A model generated the notes under the pieces. That model did not search any database, was not told the origin of the DNA, and worked only from the letters and a program-made list of their open reading frames with translations. A DNA stretch of 64,000 bases from Streptomyces bauhiniae (lineage in GTDB: Bacteria > Actinomycetota > Actinomycetes > Streptomycetales > Streptomycetaceae). The position numbers and the translations under genes are program-made. This document shows, one piece after another, positions 41,192 to 49,436 of this stretch (its first letter is position 1; the number at the start of each line of letters is the position of its first letter). The stretch lies in the NCBI RefSeq assembly GCF_004784475.1, contig NZ_SRRT01000005.1:434001-498000 (forward strand). Direction: 5' to 3'.

Positions 41192-42231
41192 CCCACCGGA
41201 ATCCCCGCCTCCAGGTACAGCGCGGCGCCGCGTTCGCGGGCTCTGAGGGCCCAGCGGAGGCGCTCGTAGCGGACCGGCGGGAGCATGGCGGCGGCCTCGC
41301 GTTCGGTGGCGAAGCGCCAGGCGCGCAACTCGGGTCCGGGCAGCAGCACTTGGGCGGCCTCGTCGGGGCCGAGCCGGCCGCCGTCGAAGAGCAGGCGGAG
41401 TCCGCCGTGGCCGGGCGGGGCGGGCCGCTCCCAGTCGACCACCAGCAGCCGGGGCACCTCCCGCAGTTGTATCCCGACCTCCTCGGCGACCTCCCGCATC
41501 CCGGCGCGGGCCGGGGCCTCCCCGCGCTCGACCACCCCGCCGGGGAACTCCCAGCCCGGCTTGTAGGTCGGGTCGACCAGCAGCACCCGGTCCTCCGCGT
41601 CGAAGAGCAGCACCCCGGCGGCCAGCGTCTCCCCGGTCGGCTCGGGCGTCTGCACGATCTCGCACGGCCGGGCAGCCCCACTCCCCACGGCCTCCATGAT
41701 CCGGACGGCGCTCTGGTACGGGGTGAGCCCGCTGGTGTCGATGGGGTACGCGTCGGCGGTGAGCCAGGACGCGAGGGCCGCGCGGTAGGGCTCGATGTGG
41801 TCGTAGGCCCACTGCCGCTCGCGCATCTCGGCGTCGGGCACGCCCGGCGAGGGCTCTCGTCCGGCGATGCGACGGCGCAAAATCGTTTCGGCCGGGGTGA
41901 GCAGCAGATGGCGCACGGAGATCCGGCGGGCGGCGAGGCCGCCGAAGATCTCGTCGCGGTACTCCTGGCGCAGCAGGGTCATGGGGACCACCAGGGTCCC
42001 GCCCAGCTCGGCGAGGAGCGCGGCCGCGGTGTCGATCACCAGGCGGCGCCAGATCGGCAGGTCCTGGAAGTCGTCGACCTCGGCGAGGCGCTTGGCCGGC
42101 AGCAGGCGCGGGAGCGCCGCGCCGATCAGCTCGGGGTCGAAGAGCGTGCTGTTCGGGATCAGTTCGATCAATTCCCGTGCGGTCGTGGTCTTGCCCGCAC
42201 CGAACGCGCCGTTGATCCAGACGACGGTCAC
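41188..42231 (-). CDS. P-loop kinase (TmrB-like) fused to NUDIX hydrolase
   Basis: A 347-residue two-domain protein. Residues 1-190 are a small P-loop NTPase: MTVVWINGAFGAGKTTTARE (GxxGxGKT at 8-15), a DPELIG helix, VVPMTLLRQEYRDEIFGGLA and a lid-like ILRRRIAGREPSPG. This resembles TmrB/zeta-type kinases. Residues ~205-340 are a NUDIX domain: VLLVDPTYKPGWEFPGGVVE, RGEAPARAGMREVAEEVGIQ (~228-250), with GHGGLRLLFDGG. TmrB confers tunicamycin resistance in Bacillus; here the joint role may be to phosphorylate and hydrolyse a nucleotide-sugar or antibiotic-like compound (inference). Confidence 0.87.
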   Translation of the reverse strand: MTVVWINGAFGAGKTTTARELIELIPNSTLFDPELIGAALPRLLPAKRLAEVDDFQDLPIWRRLVIDTAAALLAELGGTLVVPMTLLRQEYRDEIFGGLAARRISVRHLLLTPAETILRRRIAGREPSPGVPDAEMRERQWAYDHIEPYRAALASWLTADAYPIDTSGLTPYQSAVRIMEAVGSGAARPCEIVQTPEPTGETLAAGVLLFDAEDRVLLVDPTYKPGWEFPGGVVERGEAPARAGMREVAEEVGIQLREVPRLLVVDWERPAPPGHGGLRLLFDGGRLGPDEAAQVLLPGPELRAWRFATEREAAAMLPPVRYERLRWALRARERGAALYLEAGIPVG

Positions 42232-42311
42232 GGTTCCCCCTCTTCTGTTGGCCCCCTGGGGCTTGCCCGTTCCACCCTGTCACGGAAACCACGCGCAGTT
42301 GAGGGCGCACA

Positions 42312-42354
42312 GCACGGTGCCGGGACCCCTGGGGGAGGGGTCCCGGCACCGTGC
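42312..42354 (-). terminator. Very strong hairpin terminator
   Basis: A 19-bp perfect stem (GCACGGTGCCGGGACCCCT and complement) with a GGGGG loop lies 20 bases past the stop of the small secreted peptide gene. Confidence 0.85.
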
Positions 42355-42374
42355 CTGCGGTCGGTTCCGGCCCG

Positions 42375-42563
42375 CTACTGGCCGAGCGCGCTCTCGTCCA
42401 CGTCGAAGCTGTCCTGGCTCACGATGTGGTCGACGGTGCTCAGGGTGTCGTCCACCTTGAGGTCGCTGAGCCCGGCGTTCTCGGCGGCGTGCGACGGGGT
42501 GAGGGCGGCCACCACGAATCCGGTGGCGAGGCTGGCGATGGCGAGCATGCTGCGCTTCTTCAT
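42375..42563 (-). CDS. Small acidic secreted peptide
   Basis: A 62-residue protein with a clean Sec signal peptide: MKKRSM basic start, hydrophobic ASLATGFVVAALTPSHA with an AxA-like site near residue 26. The mature part is about 36 residues and very acidic (LSDLKVDDTLSTVDHIVSQD then SFDVDESALGQ), without cysteines. No family is recognised. It is transcribed alone, divergent from the alpha-galactosidase, and ends at the strongest hairpin of the window, which supports it being a real expressed gene. No clear ribosome site precedes ATG 42563. Confidence 0.65.
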   Translation of the reverse strand: MKKRSMLAIASLATGFVVAALTPSHAAENAGLSDLKVDDTLSTVDHIVSQDSFDVDESALGQ

Positions 42564-42736
42564 GCCGTGATCAACTGCCGGACGGCCCGAGGGGTCACGC
42601 TGTACGGGTTTCGGCCAGCCGAACCAACAGGATCGAACGTGGCCGTTCCGCCTCTTCCAACAGACTCGGACACGTCCTACCGTGATCGCGCACCGGTGCC
42701 CGTCCCTGTCCGCCGCGAGCCGGAGGAACGTAGACG

Positions 42737-44746
42737 ATGCGTCACCCTCGTCCCCGCACGCACCGCATCCGAACAGCCGCCCTACTCCTGACGGCGCTGC
42801 TGACCACGGGCGGTATCGCCGCCCCGGCCACGGCCGCACCCCCTCCCCCGGCCCCCGCCGGGGACCTGGCGCCCACTCCGCCGATGGGCTTCAACAACTG
42901 GAACTCCACGCACTGCCGGGCCGAGTTCAACGAGGACATGGTCAAGGGCATCGCCGACCTCTTCGTGACCGAGGGCCTCAAGGACGCCGGGTACCGGTAC
43001 GTCAACCTCGACGACTGCTGGGCGCTCCCCCAGCGGAACGCCGACGGCAAGCTCGTCCCGGACCCGGTCCGCTTCCCGCACGGCATCTCGGCGGTCGCCG
43101 ACTACGTCCACGCCAAGGGCCTGGGGCTCGGCATCTACACCAGCGCGGGCACCAAGACCTGCGACAACGCGGGCTTCCCCGGCGCGCTGGGCCACGAGGA
43201 GAGCGACGCCCGGCAGTTCGCCGACTGGGGCGTGGACTATCTGAAGTACGACAACTGCAACAACCAGGGCGTGGACGCTCAGCAGCGCTACCGGACCATG
43301 CGCGACGCCCTGCGGGCCACCGGGCGCCCGATCGTCTACAGCATCTGTGAGTGGGGCGAGAACAAGCCCTGGGAGTGGGCCTCGGACGTGGGCCAACTCT
43401 GGCGCACCACCGGGGACATCAGCGACAACTGGGGCTCGATGCTCTCCATCCTCAAGCAGAACCTCCCTCTCGCCCCGTACGCCGGTCCCGGCCACTGGAA
43501 CGACCCCGACATGCTGGAGGTCGGCAACGGCGGGATGACCGACACCGAGTACCGCTCGCACTTCTCGCTCTGGGCGGTCATGGCGGCCCCGCTGCTCATC
43601 GGCACCGACCTGCGCACCGCTTCCCCCGCCACCCTGGACATCCTGGGCAACAGGGAGGTCATCGCGGTCGACCAGGACCCGCTGGGCCGGCAGGGCACGG
43701 TGGTCTCCAGTGAGGCCGGGCGCTGGGTGATCGCCAAAGAAATGGCGGACGGCAGCCGCGCGGTCGCCCTGTTCAACGAGGCCGGGACCGCGCAGCGCGT
43801 CGCCACCAGCGCCGCCGCCGTGGGCCTGCCCCGCGCCCCCGGCTACACCCGGCGCGACCTCTGGCAGCACCGGGACGCCAACACGTCCGGCACCATCGCG
43901 GCCACCGTCCCGGCCCACGGCACCGTCCTGCTCCGGGTGTCGGCCGACGACCACTGGGCGGAGCACCCGCCCGCCGTCGAACTCGGCCTGGACGAAGCCC
44001 CGTTCATCGAGCGGGACACCCCGGCCACGCTCACCACGACCGTCACCGACCTGGGCCGCACCCCGGCCCGCGAGGTCTCGGCCACGCTGACCGGCCCGGA
44101 CGGCTGGACGGTACGCGCGCTGTCCCCGGCCACGGCGGCCAACCTGCCCAACGGGGCGTCCCTGCGCACCCGTTGGCGGGTGACGGCTCCGCCGGGGACG
44201 CCGGTCGGGTCGTACGCCTTCTCGCTGCGCGTGCGGTACCGCTCGCCCGCCGGGGAGCGGGTCAGCGGTGAGCTGCCGGTGACCGCGTCCGTGGTGGTGC
44301 CGCCGCCCGCCGGGACCTCGTACCTGAGCGATCTGCCGTGGCTGTCGGCGGTCAGCGGGTGGGGGCCGGTGGAGCGGGACACCAGCAACGGTGAGGACGC
44401 GGCGGGCGACGGCTCCCCGCTCACCGTCGGCTCCACGGTGTACGCCAAGGGGCTCGGGGTGCACGCGGCCAGCGAGGTCGCGTACTACGCCGGGCGGCGC
44501 TGCTCGACGGTCACCGCCCAGGTGGGCGTGGACGACGAGAAGGGCGCGAAGGGCAGCGTGGCGTTCGAGATCTGGGCGGACGGGGTGAGAGCCGCGTCTA
44601 CGGGCGTGCTGAGCAACGCCGACCCGGCCAAGCCGCTCAGCGCCGAGGTCAAGGGCGCGCAGGTGGTGCGGCTGGTCGTCACCGACGGGGGCGACGGGAT
44701 CGACTCCGACCACGCGGACTGGGCGGACGCCCGGCTGAGCTGCTGA
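42737..44746 (+). CDS. Secreted GH27 alpha-galactosidase with NPCBM domain
   Basis: A 669-residue exported enzyme removing terminal alpha-galactose. The signal peptide is residues 1-33. The GH27 barrel (~46-320) starts PTPPMGFNNWNSTHC; the nucleophile is D172 in VDYLKYDNCNN, and the acid/base is probably D230 in GDISDNWGSM. GPGHWNDPDMLEVGNGG is also family-typical. A beta-sandwich (~325-405), a NEW3-type alpha-galactosidase-associated domain (~415-515) and a C-terminal NPCBM carbohydrate-binding domain (~525-669: TVYAKGLGVHAASEVAYYAG) follow. ATG 42737 has GGAGGAA upstream. Regulation is probably by a nearby or global sugar repressor. Confidence 0.93.
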   Translation: MRHPRPRTHRIRTAALLLTALLTTGGIAAPATAAPPPPAPAGDLAPTPPMGFNNWNSTHCRAEFNEDMVKGIADLFVTEGLKDAGYRYVNLDDCWALPQRNADGKLVPDPVRFPHGISAVADYVHAKGLGLGIYTSAGTKTCDNAGFPGALGHEESDARQFADWGVDYLKYDNCNNQGVDAQQRYRTMRDALRATGRPIVYSICEWGENKPWEWASDVGQLWRTTGDISDNWGSMLSILKQNLPLAPYAGPGHWNDPDMLEVGNGGMTDTEYRSHFSLWAVMAAPLLIGTDLRTASPATLDILGNREVIAVDQDPLGRQGTVVSSEAGRWVIAKEMADGSRAVALFNEAGTAQRVATSAAAVGLPRAPGYTRRDLWQHRDANTSGTIAATVPAHGTVLLRVSADDHWAEHPPAVELGLDEAPFIERDTPATLTTTVTDLGRTPAREVSATLTGPDGWTVRALSPATAANLPNGASLRTRWRVTAPPGTPVGSYAFSLRVRYRSPAGERVSGELPVTASVVVPPPAGTSYLSDLPWLSAVSGWGPVERDTSNGEDAAGDGSPLTVGSTVYAKGLGVHAASEVAYYAGRRCSTVTAQVGVDDEKGAKGSVAFEIWADGVRAASTGVLSNADPAKPLSAEVKGAQVVRLVVTDGGDGIDSDHADWADARLSC

Positions 44747-44752
44747 ACCGGC

Positions 44753-44786
44753 CGTGGCCACGGGGGTGTTGCCTCCCGTGGCCACG
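44753..44786. terminator. Bidirectional hairpin terminator
   Basis: A 12-bp perfect stem (CGTGGCCACGGG and complement) with a 10-base loop separates the convergent alpha-galactosidase (ends 44746) and ROK kinase (ends 44798). Confidence 0.82.
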
Positions 44787-44797
44787 CGTGGCTGCTG

Positions 44798-45751
44798 TCA
44801 GACCCCGGCGGCGGTGGTGTCCGGCCTGAGGGCCAGCGCGGCTGCGGCCGCCCCGACCAGGCCGGCGTCGGTGCCCATCTGGGCGGGGACCACGGTGAGC
44901 CGCTGGACGAAGGAGAGGGTGGCGTAGTCCGCGAGGGCCTTGCGCAGCGGGGCGAAAAGTACGTCGCCCGCCTTGCCGACGCCGCCGCCGATCACCGCGA
45001 TGTCGATCTCGACCAGGGTCGCGGTCGCCGCGATCCCGGCGGCGAGGGCCTGCGCGGCCCGCTCGAAGGAGGCCACGGCGACCGGGTCGCCCCGGCGGGC
45101 CGCGTCCGCGACGGCGGCGGCGGAGGTGTCGCCGTCCGGGCCGGGCAGCCAGCCGTCGGCCAGGGCGCGGCGGGCGATGTTGGGGCCGCTGGCCAGGCCC
45201 TCGACGCAGCCGCGCGCGCCGCACGGGCAGGGTTCGCCGTCCAGGTCGACGCTGATGTGACCGATGTGACCGGCGTTGCCGGTGGGGCCGGGGTGCAGTC
45301 GGCCGCCGAGGACCAGTCCGCCGCCGACGCCGGTGGAGACCACCATGCACAGCGCGTTGTCGTGGCCGCGCGCGGCGCCCTGCCAGTGTTCGGCGGCGGT
45401 GATGGCGACCCCGTCGCCGATCAGCTCGACCGGCAGTCCGCCGGTGGCCGCGCGTACCCGCTCGACCAGCGGGAAGCCGCGCCAGCCCGGCACGTTGACC
45501 GGGCTCACGGTGCCCGCCGAGGCGTCCACCGGGCCGGCGCTGCCGATGCCGAGCACGGAGGCGCGTCCCCACAACGGCGAGGCGGCGAGGTCGTCGAGCA
45601 CCTGCTCGACGGCCTGCATGACCGTTTCGCCATCCTGTCGCGCGGGCGTCGCGCGCTGGGTGCGCGCCTGAATCCGGCCATGGCCGTCCACCAGCGCACC
45701 GGCGATCTTGGTACCGCCGATGTCCAGGGCCGCCACGAGGTCGGTGTGCAT
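44798..45751 (-). CDS. ROK-family sugar kinase (glucokinase type)
   Basis: A 317-residue cytoplasmic ATP-dependent kinase. It has the ATP phosphate loop LVAALDIGGTKIAGALVDG at the N-terminus, the substrate/catalytic region NVPGWRGFPLVERV and LIGDGVAITAAEHWQGA, and VVSTGVGGGLVLGGRL. The ROK zinc motif is HIGHISVDLDGEPCPCGARG then CVEG. ATG 45751 begins the domain; the longer reading is unsupported, and GGGGAG lies 11 bases upstream. Without an HTH it is an enzyme, not a regulator. It could phosphorylate hexoses released by the neighbouring glycosidase. It is divergent from a LacI gene with an operator between. Confidence 0.9.
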   Translation of the reverse strand: MHTDLVAALDIGGTKIAGALVDGHGRIQARTQRATPARQDGETVMQAVEQVLDDLAASPLWGRASVLGIGSAGPVDASAGTVSPVNVPGWRGFPLVERVRAATGGLPVELIGDGVAITAAEHWQGAARGHDNALCMVVSTGVGGGLVLGGRLHPGPTGNAGHIGHISVDLDGEPCPCGARGCVEGLASGPNIARRALADGWLPGPDGDTSAAAVADAARRGDPVAVASFERAAQALAAGIAATATLVEIDIAVIGGGVGKAGDVLFAPLRKALADYATLSFVQRLTVVPAQMGTDAGLVGAAAAALALRPDTTAAGV

Positions 45752-45861
45752 CTGAGTCTGGTCTCCCCGTCGAGCCGTAGGTGGTGATCCGGTGGGCCTC
45801 CCCGGCCTGGTCGCGGTGGGGGCGCGGACCGGGACGGCGGTGGACAGTCTCTCTCGCACCT

Positions 45862-45873
45862 GACAACGTTGTC
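45862..45873. promoter_or_regulatory. GACAACGTTGTC LacI-type operator
   Basis: A perfect 12-bp palindrome lies between the divergent ROK kinase (start 45751) and LacI regulator (start 45977). The TGACAACGTTGTC form is a common LacI-family operator in Streptomyces sugar loci. Confidence 0.75.
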
Positions 45874-45976
45874 CAGGCTCTATGCTCGACGCCACATGCT
45901 TGTACCGGCCTTCGATTGCCCGCACCACCCCGCGTCACCTCGCGACACCCCGGACAACAGGACAGGACACCGCACC

Positions 45977-47026
45977 GTGCCCGACACCACCCGCCGAGCA
46001 GACCGCGCCAACGGCAGCCGTTACGGCAACCGGCCCACCATGAAGGACGTGGCCGCACGGGCCGGGGTCGGCCTGAAGACGGTGTCCCGCGTGGTCAACG
46101 GCGAGCCCGGCGTCACCCCGGACACGGAGCGGCGGGTGCGGGAGGCGATCGAGGCGCTCGGTTTCCGGCGCAACGACAGCGCGCGGGTGCTGCGCAAGGG
46201 CCGTACCGCGAGCATCGGCCTGGTGCTGGAGGACCTCGCGGACCCGTTCTACGGGCCGCTGAGCCGCGCCGTCGAGGAGGTGGCCCGCGCGCACGGGGCG
46301 CTGCTGATCAACGGGTCCAGCGCCGAGGACCCGGAGCGGGAGCAGGAGTTGGCGCTGGCGCTGTGCGCGCGGCGGGTGGACGGCCTGGTGGTGATCCCGG
46401 CCGGGGACGACCACCGCTACCTGGAGCCGGAGATCCGGGCGGGCGTGGCCACGGTGTTCGTGGACCGGCCGGCCGGGGGCATCGACGCGGACGTGGTGCT
46501 GTCGGACAACTTCGGCGGCGCCCGTGACGGGGTGGCCCATCTGATCGCGCACGGCCACCGCCGGATCGGCTTCATCGGTGACATGCCCCGCATCCACACG
46601 GCCGCCGAGCGGCTGCGCGGTTACCGGGCGGCGATGGAGGACGCGGGGATACCGGTCGCGGAGGGCTGGATGTCGCTGGGGGCGACCGATCCGGAGCGGG
46701 TGCGGCGGGCCACGGAGGAGATGCTCGCCGGGCCCGACCCGGTCACCGCCGTCTTCACCGGCAACAACCGGGTGACGGTCACCGTGATCCGGGTCCTGGC
46801 CGAGTACGACCGGCCGGTCGCCCTGGTCGGGTTCGACGACTTCGAGCTGGCCGACCTGCTCCAGCCGGGCGTGACGGTGGTCGCGCAGGACGCGGCAGCC
46901 CTCGGCCGTACCGCCGCCGACCGCCTCTTCCAGCGCCTCGACGGCGCCCCCGGCACCCCGGAACGCCTGGAACTGCCGACCCGGCTGATCACGCGGGGCT
47001 CGGGCGAGCTGCCCCCGGCGCACTGA
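45977..47026 (+). CDS. LacI-family transcriptional regulator
   Basis: A 349-residue repressor. A 21-residue leader precedes the HTH (TMKDVAARAGVGLKTVSRVV, NGEPGVTPDTERRVREAIEA). The sensor has ASIGLVLEDLADPFYGPLSR, VVIPAGDDHRYLEPEI, VVLSDNFGGARDGVAHLIAH and LVGFDDFELADLLQPGVTVV. GTG 45977 has AGGACAGGA upstream; ATG 46040 at the HTH is another possible start. It probably regulates the ROK kinase and itself through the palindrome at 45862-45873, and perhaps the alpha-galactosidase. Confidence 0.9.
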   Translation: MPDTTRRADRANGSRYGNRPTMKDVAARAGVGLKTVSRVVNGEPGVTPDTERRVREAIEALGFRRNDSARVLRKGRTASIGLVLEDLADPFYGPLSRAVEEVARAHGALLINGSSAEDPEREQELALALCARRVDGLVVIPAGDDHRYLEPEIRAGVATVFVDRPAGGIDADVVLSDNFGGARDGVAHLIAHGHRRIGFIGDMPRIHTAAERLRGYRAAMEDAGIPVAEGWMSLGATDPERVRRATEEMLAGPDPVTAVFTGNNRVTVTVIRVLAEYDRPVALVGFDDFELADLLQPGVTVVAQDAAALGRTAADRLFQRLDGAPGTPERLELPTRLITRGSGELPPAH

Positions 47027-47031
47027 ACCCG

Positions 47032-48294
47032 CTACTGGGGCCGGAGGGCCGCCAGGTTCTCCAGCTCGGCCCGGCTCAGCCCGCTCGCGGCCGTCACCTC
47101 CGCGCTGTCGAGGGCGCCGCAGTGCAGTCCCCGGAGCAGGTAACCGCTCAACGCCCGCGCGGTGGCGGGCTCGTCCAGCACATCGCCCTGGGTGCGGGCG
47201 GTGTAGGCGGCGAGGCGGGCCGCCGCCTGGGCGAACCCCTCGCGGTAGAAGGCGAAGACGGCCGCGTACCGGGTGGGGAGATGGCCGGGGTGCATGTCCC
47301 AGCCCTGGTGGTAGGCGCGGGCCAGGGCGCGGCGGGTGAGCCGGTAGTGCAGCCGCCAGGCGTCGTGCACCTGCGCGGTGGGGCCGACCGGCAGCACATT
47401 GGTGGAGCCGTCCGAGACGCGTACGCCGGTGCCCGCTGCCGCGACCTGCATCACCGCCTTGGCGTGGTCGGCGGCGGGGTGGTCGGGTGCCTGGTGGGCG
47501 GCGGAGACCCCGAGGGCGGCGCTGTAGTCGAAGGTGCCGTAGTGCAGTCCAGTGGCCCGGCCTCCGGCCGCCTGGATCATGCGGGCGACGGTGGCGGTGC
47601 CGTCCGTGGCGAGGATGGCCTGGCTGGTCTCGATCTGGATCTCGAAGCCGAGCCGCCCGGCCTCCAGCCCGTGCGCCCGCTCGAAGGCGTCCAGTACGCG
47701 GGCGAACGCCGCGACCTGCTCGGCGTACGTCACCTTCGGCAGCGTCAGGTTCAGCCCCTTGGGCAGCCCGCCGGCCGCCAGCAGCCCGGTGAGGAAGACG
47801 TCGAGCGTACGGATGCCCCGCTCGCGCACCCCCGCCTCCATGCACTTCACCCGCACACCGAGGTACGGGGGCGCGTCCTCGGCGAGCAGCCGGGCGGCGC
47901 GGGCCGCGTCCTCGTCCTCCTCGGCGTCCGGCCGGTGCCCGTACCCGTCCTCGAAGTCGACCCGCAGGTCTTCCACGGGTTCGCGCTCCAGCTTGGCCCG
48001 GACCCGCTCGTACACCGGCCCGGCGAGTTCCCCGTCCAGCCCGAGCACGGCACCGAACGAGCCCGCGTCCGGGGCGTGTTCGTCGAGCGCGGCCAGCGCC
48101 CGGTCGCCCCAGTCGCGTACGGTGCCCGCGCCGAAGACATCGCCCGGCACGTACACGGTGTGCACGGGCTGACGCGTGCCGGGATCGCCGGGGTACCGGA
48201 GCGCCAACTCGGCGTCGACGGGCGCGAGAAGCCCGTCGACCTCCTTGCCGACCTCGCCGCCGAGACTCGTCCTGACTTGCTCCTGCCGACCCAT
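47032..48294 (-). CDS. HpcH/HpaI-type aldolase/lyase (DUF6986-like)
   Basis: A 420-residue protein of the citrate-lyase-beta/HpcH TIM-barrel superfamily. It has VDFEDGYGHRPDAEEDEDAA (metal-binding acidic loop), LPKVTYAEQVAAFARVLD, GFEIQIETSQAILATDGTAT (ExxE-like metal site) and GRATGLHYGTFDYSAALGVS. Long insertions and the C-terminal region (AFAFYREGFAQAA type) set it apart from CitE and HpaI, and fit the DUF6986 family as I remember it. ATG 48294 has GGAGGGG six bases upstream. Substrate unknown. Only five bases separate its stop from that of the LacI gene. Confidence 0.78.
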   Translation of the reverse strand: MGRQEQVRTSLGGEVGKEVDGLLAPVDAELALRYPGDPGTRQPVHTVYVPGDVFGAGTVRDWGDRALAALDEHAPDAGSFGAVLGLDGELAGPVYERVRAKLEREPVEDLRVDFEDGYGHRPDAEEDEDAARAARLLAEDAPPYLGVRVKCMEAGVRERGIRTLDVFLTGLLAAGGLPKGLNLTLPKVTYAEQVAAFARVLDAFERAHGLEAGRLGFEIQIETSQAILATDGTATVARMIQAAGGRATGLHYGTFDYSAALGVSAAHQAPDHPAADHAKAVMQVAAAGTGVRVSDGSTNVLPVGPTAQVHDAWRLHYRLTRRALARAYHQGWDMHPGHLPTRYAAVFAFYREGFAQAAARLAAYTARTQGDVLDEPATARALSGYLLRGLHCGALDSAEVTAASGLSRAELENLAALRPQ

Positions 48295-48366
48295 CCCACA
48301 CCCCTCCGGTCTCAACAAACCGTTGAGGGACGGTATCCAGGGGGATTCCGACGGGTCAACAAAGGG

Positions 48367-48403
48367 CGAGGCCCCCGGGACCGTGTCGGTCGCGGGGGCC
48401 TCG
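48367..48403 (-). terminator. etfBA operon terminator
   Basis: An 11-bp stem (CGAGGCCCCCG/CGGGGGCCTCG) encloses a further GACC/GGTC pairing. It lies 17 bases past the etfA stop. Confidence 0.82.
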
Positions 48404-48419
48404 TTCGGCGGCGAAGGGG

Positions 48420-49382
48420 TCAGCCCTTGCGGGTCTTGACTTCCTCGGTGAGCTGGGGGACGACCTCGAAGAGGTCGCCGACCACGCCGTAGTCGACCAG
48501 GTCGAAGATCGGGGCCTCGGGGTCCTTGTTGACCGCGACGATCGTCTTCGACGTCTGCATGCCGGCGCGGTGCTGGATGGCACCGGAGATGCCGTTGGCG
48601 ATGTAGAGCTGCGGCGAGACCGACTTGCCGGTCTGGCCGACCTGGTTGGTGTGCGGGTACCAGCCGGCGTCGACGGCGGCACGCGAGGCGCCGACGGCGG
48701 CACCGAGCGAGTCGGCGAGGGCCTCGATCAGCGCGAAGTTGTCCGCGCCGTTGACGCCACGGCCACCGGAGACCACGATCGCGGCCTCGGTCAGCTCCGG
48801 GCGGCCGGTCGACTCGCGCGGGGTGCGGCTGGTGACCTTGGTGCCGGTCGCCTGGGCGGAGAAGGTCACCGACAGCGCCTCGGCCGCGCCGGCGGCCGGG
48901 GCGGCCTCCACGGCGGCCGAGTTCGGCTTGACCGTGATGACCGGGGTGCCCTTGGTGACCTGGGACTTGGTGGTGTACGACGCGGCGAACACCGACTGGG
49001 TGGCGACGGGACCCTCGGCCCCGGCCTCCAGGTCGACGGCGTCCGTGATCAGACCGGAGCCGGTGCGCAGCGCCAGACGGGCGGCGATCTCCTTGCCCTC
49101 CGCGGAGGACGGGACCAGCACGGCGGCCGGGGAGACGGCCTCGACGGCGGCCTGGAGCGCGTCGACCTTGGGGACGACCAGGTAGTCGGCGTACTCGGAC
49201 GCGTCGTCGGTGAGTACCTTCACCGCGCCGTGCTCGGCGAGGGCGGCGACGGTGTCGGCGGCGCCGTTGCCCAGGGCGACGGCGACGGGCTCGCCGATGC
49301 GGCGGGCCAGCGTCAGCAGCTCCAGGGTGGGCTTGCGGACGGCACCGTCCACGTGGTCGACGTAGACGAGGACTTCAGCCAT
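48420..49382 (-). CDS. etfA: Electron transfer flavoprotein alpha subunit
   Basis: A 320-residue subunit that pairs with EtfB and carries FAD between acyl-CoA-type dehydrogenases and the quinone pool. The N-terminus is MAEVLVYVDHVDGAVRKPTL. The C-terminal FAD domain has the signature GGRGVNGADNFALIEALADS, then GASRAAVDAGWYPHTNQVGQ, TGKSVSPQLYIANGISGAIQ and VAVNKDPEAPIFDLVDYGVV. ATG 49382 has AGGAG nine bases upstream. It is 54 bases downstream of etfB and followed by a terminator, so etfBA is an operon. Confidence 0.97.
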   Translation of the reverse strand: MAEVLVYVDHVDGAVRKPTLELLTLARRIGEPVAVALGNGAADTVAALAEHGAVKVLTDDASEYADYLVVPKVDALQAAVEAVSPAAVLVPSSAEGKEIAARLALRTGSGLITDAVDLEAGAEGPVATQSVFAASYTTKSQVTKGTPVITVKPNSAAVEAAPAAGAAEALSVTFSAQATGTKVTSRTPRESTGRPELTEAAIVVSGGRGVNGADNFALIEALADSLGAAVGASRAAVDAGWYPHTNQVGQTGKSVSPQLYIANGISGAIQHRAGMQTSKTIVAVNKDPEAPIFDLVDYGVVGDLFEVVPQLTEEVKTRKG

Positions 49383-49436
49383 GGGATTGCTCTCCTGCGT
49401 AACGAAGTTGAGGGGCGGTCGGCGGGGTGCGGGGCC

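Noticed and set aside
42610..42648. TTCGG-N4-CCGAA and GAACG-N4-CGTTC inverted repeats before the alpha-galactosidase
   Set aside because: Each arm is only five bases, expected by chance in GC-rich DNA; not strong enough to call an operator.
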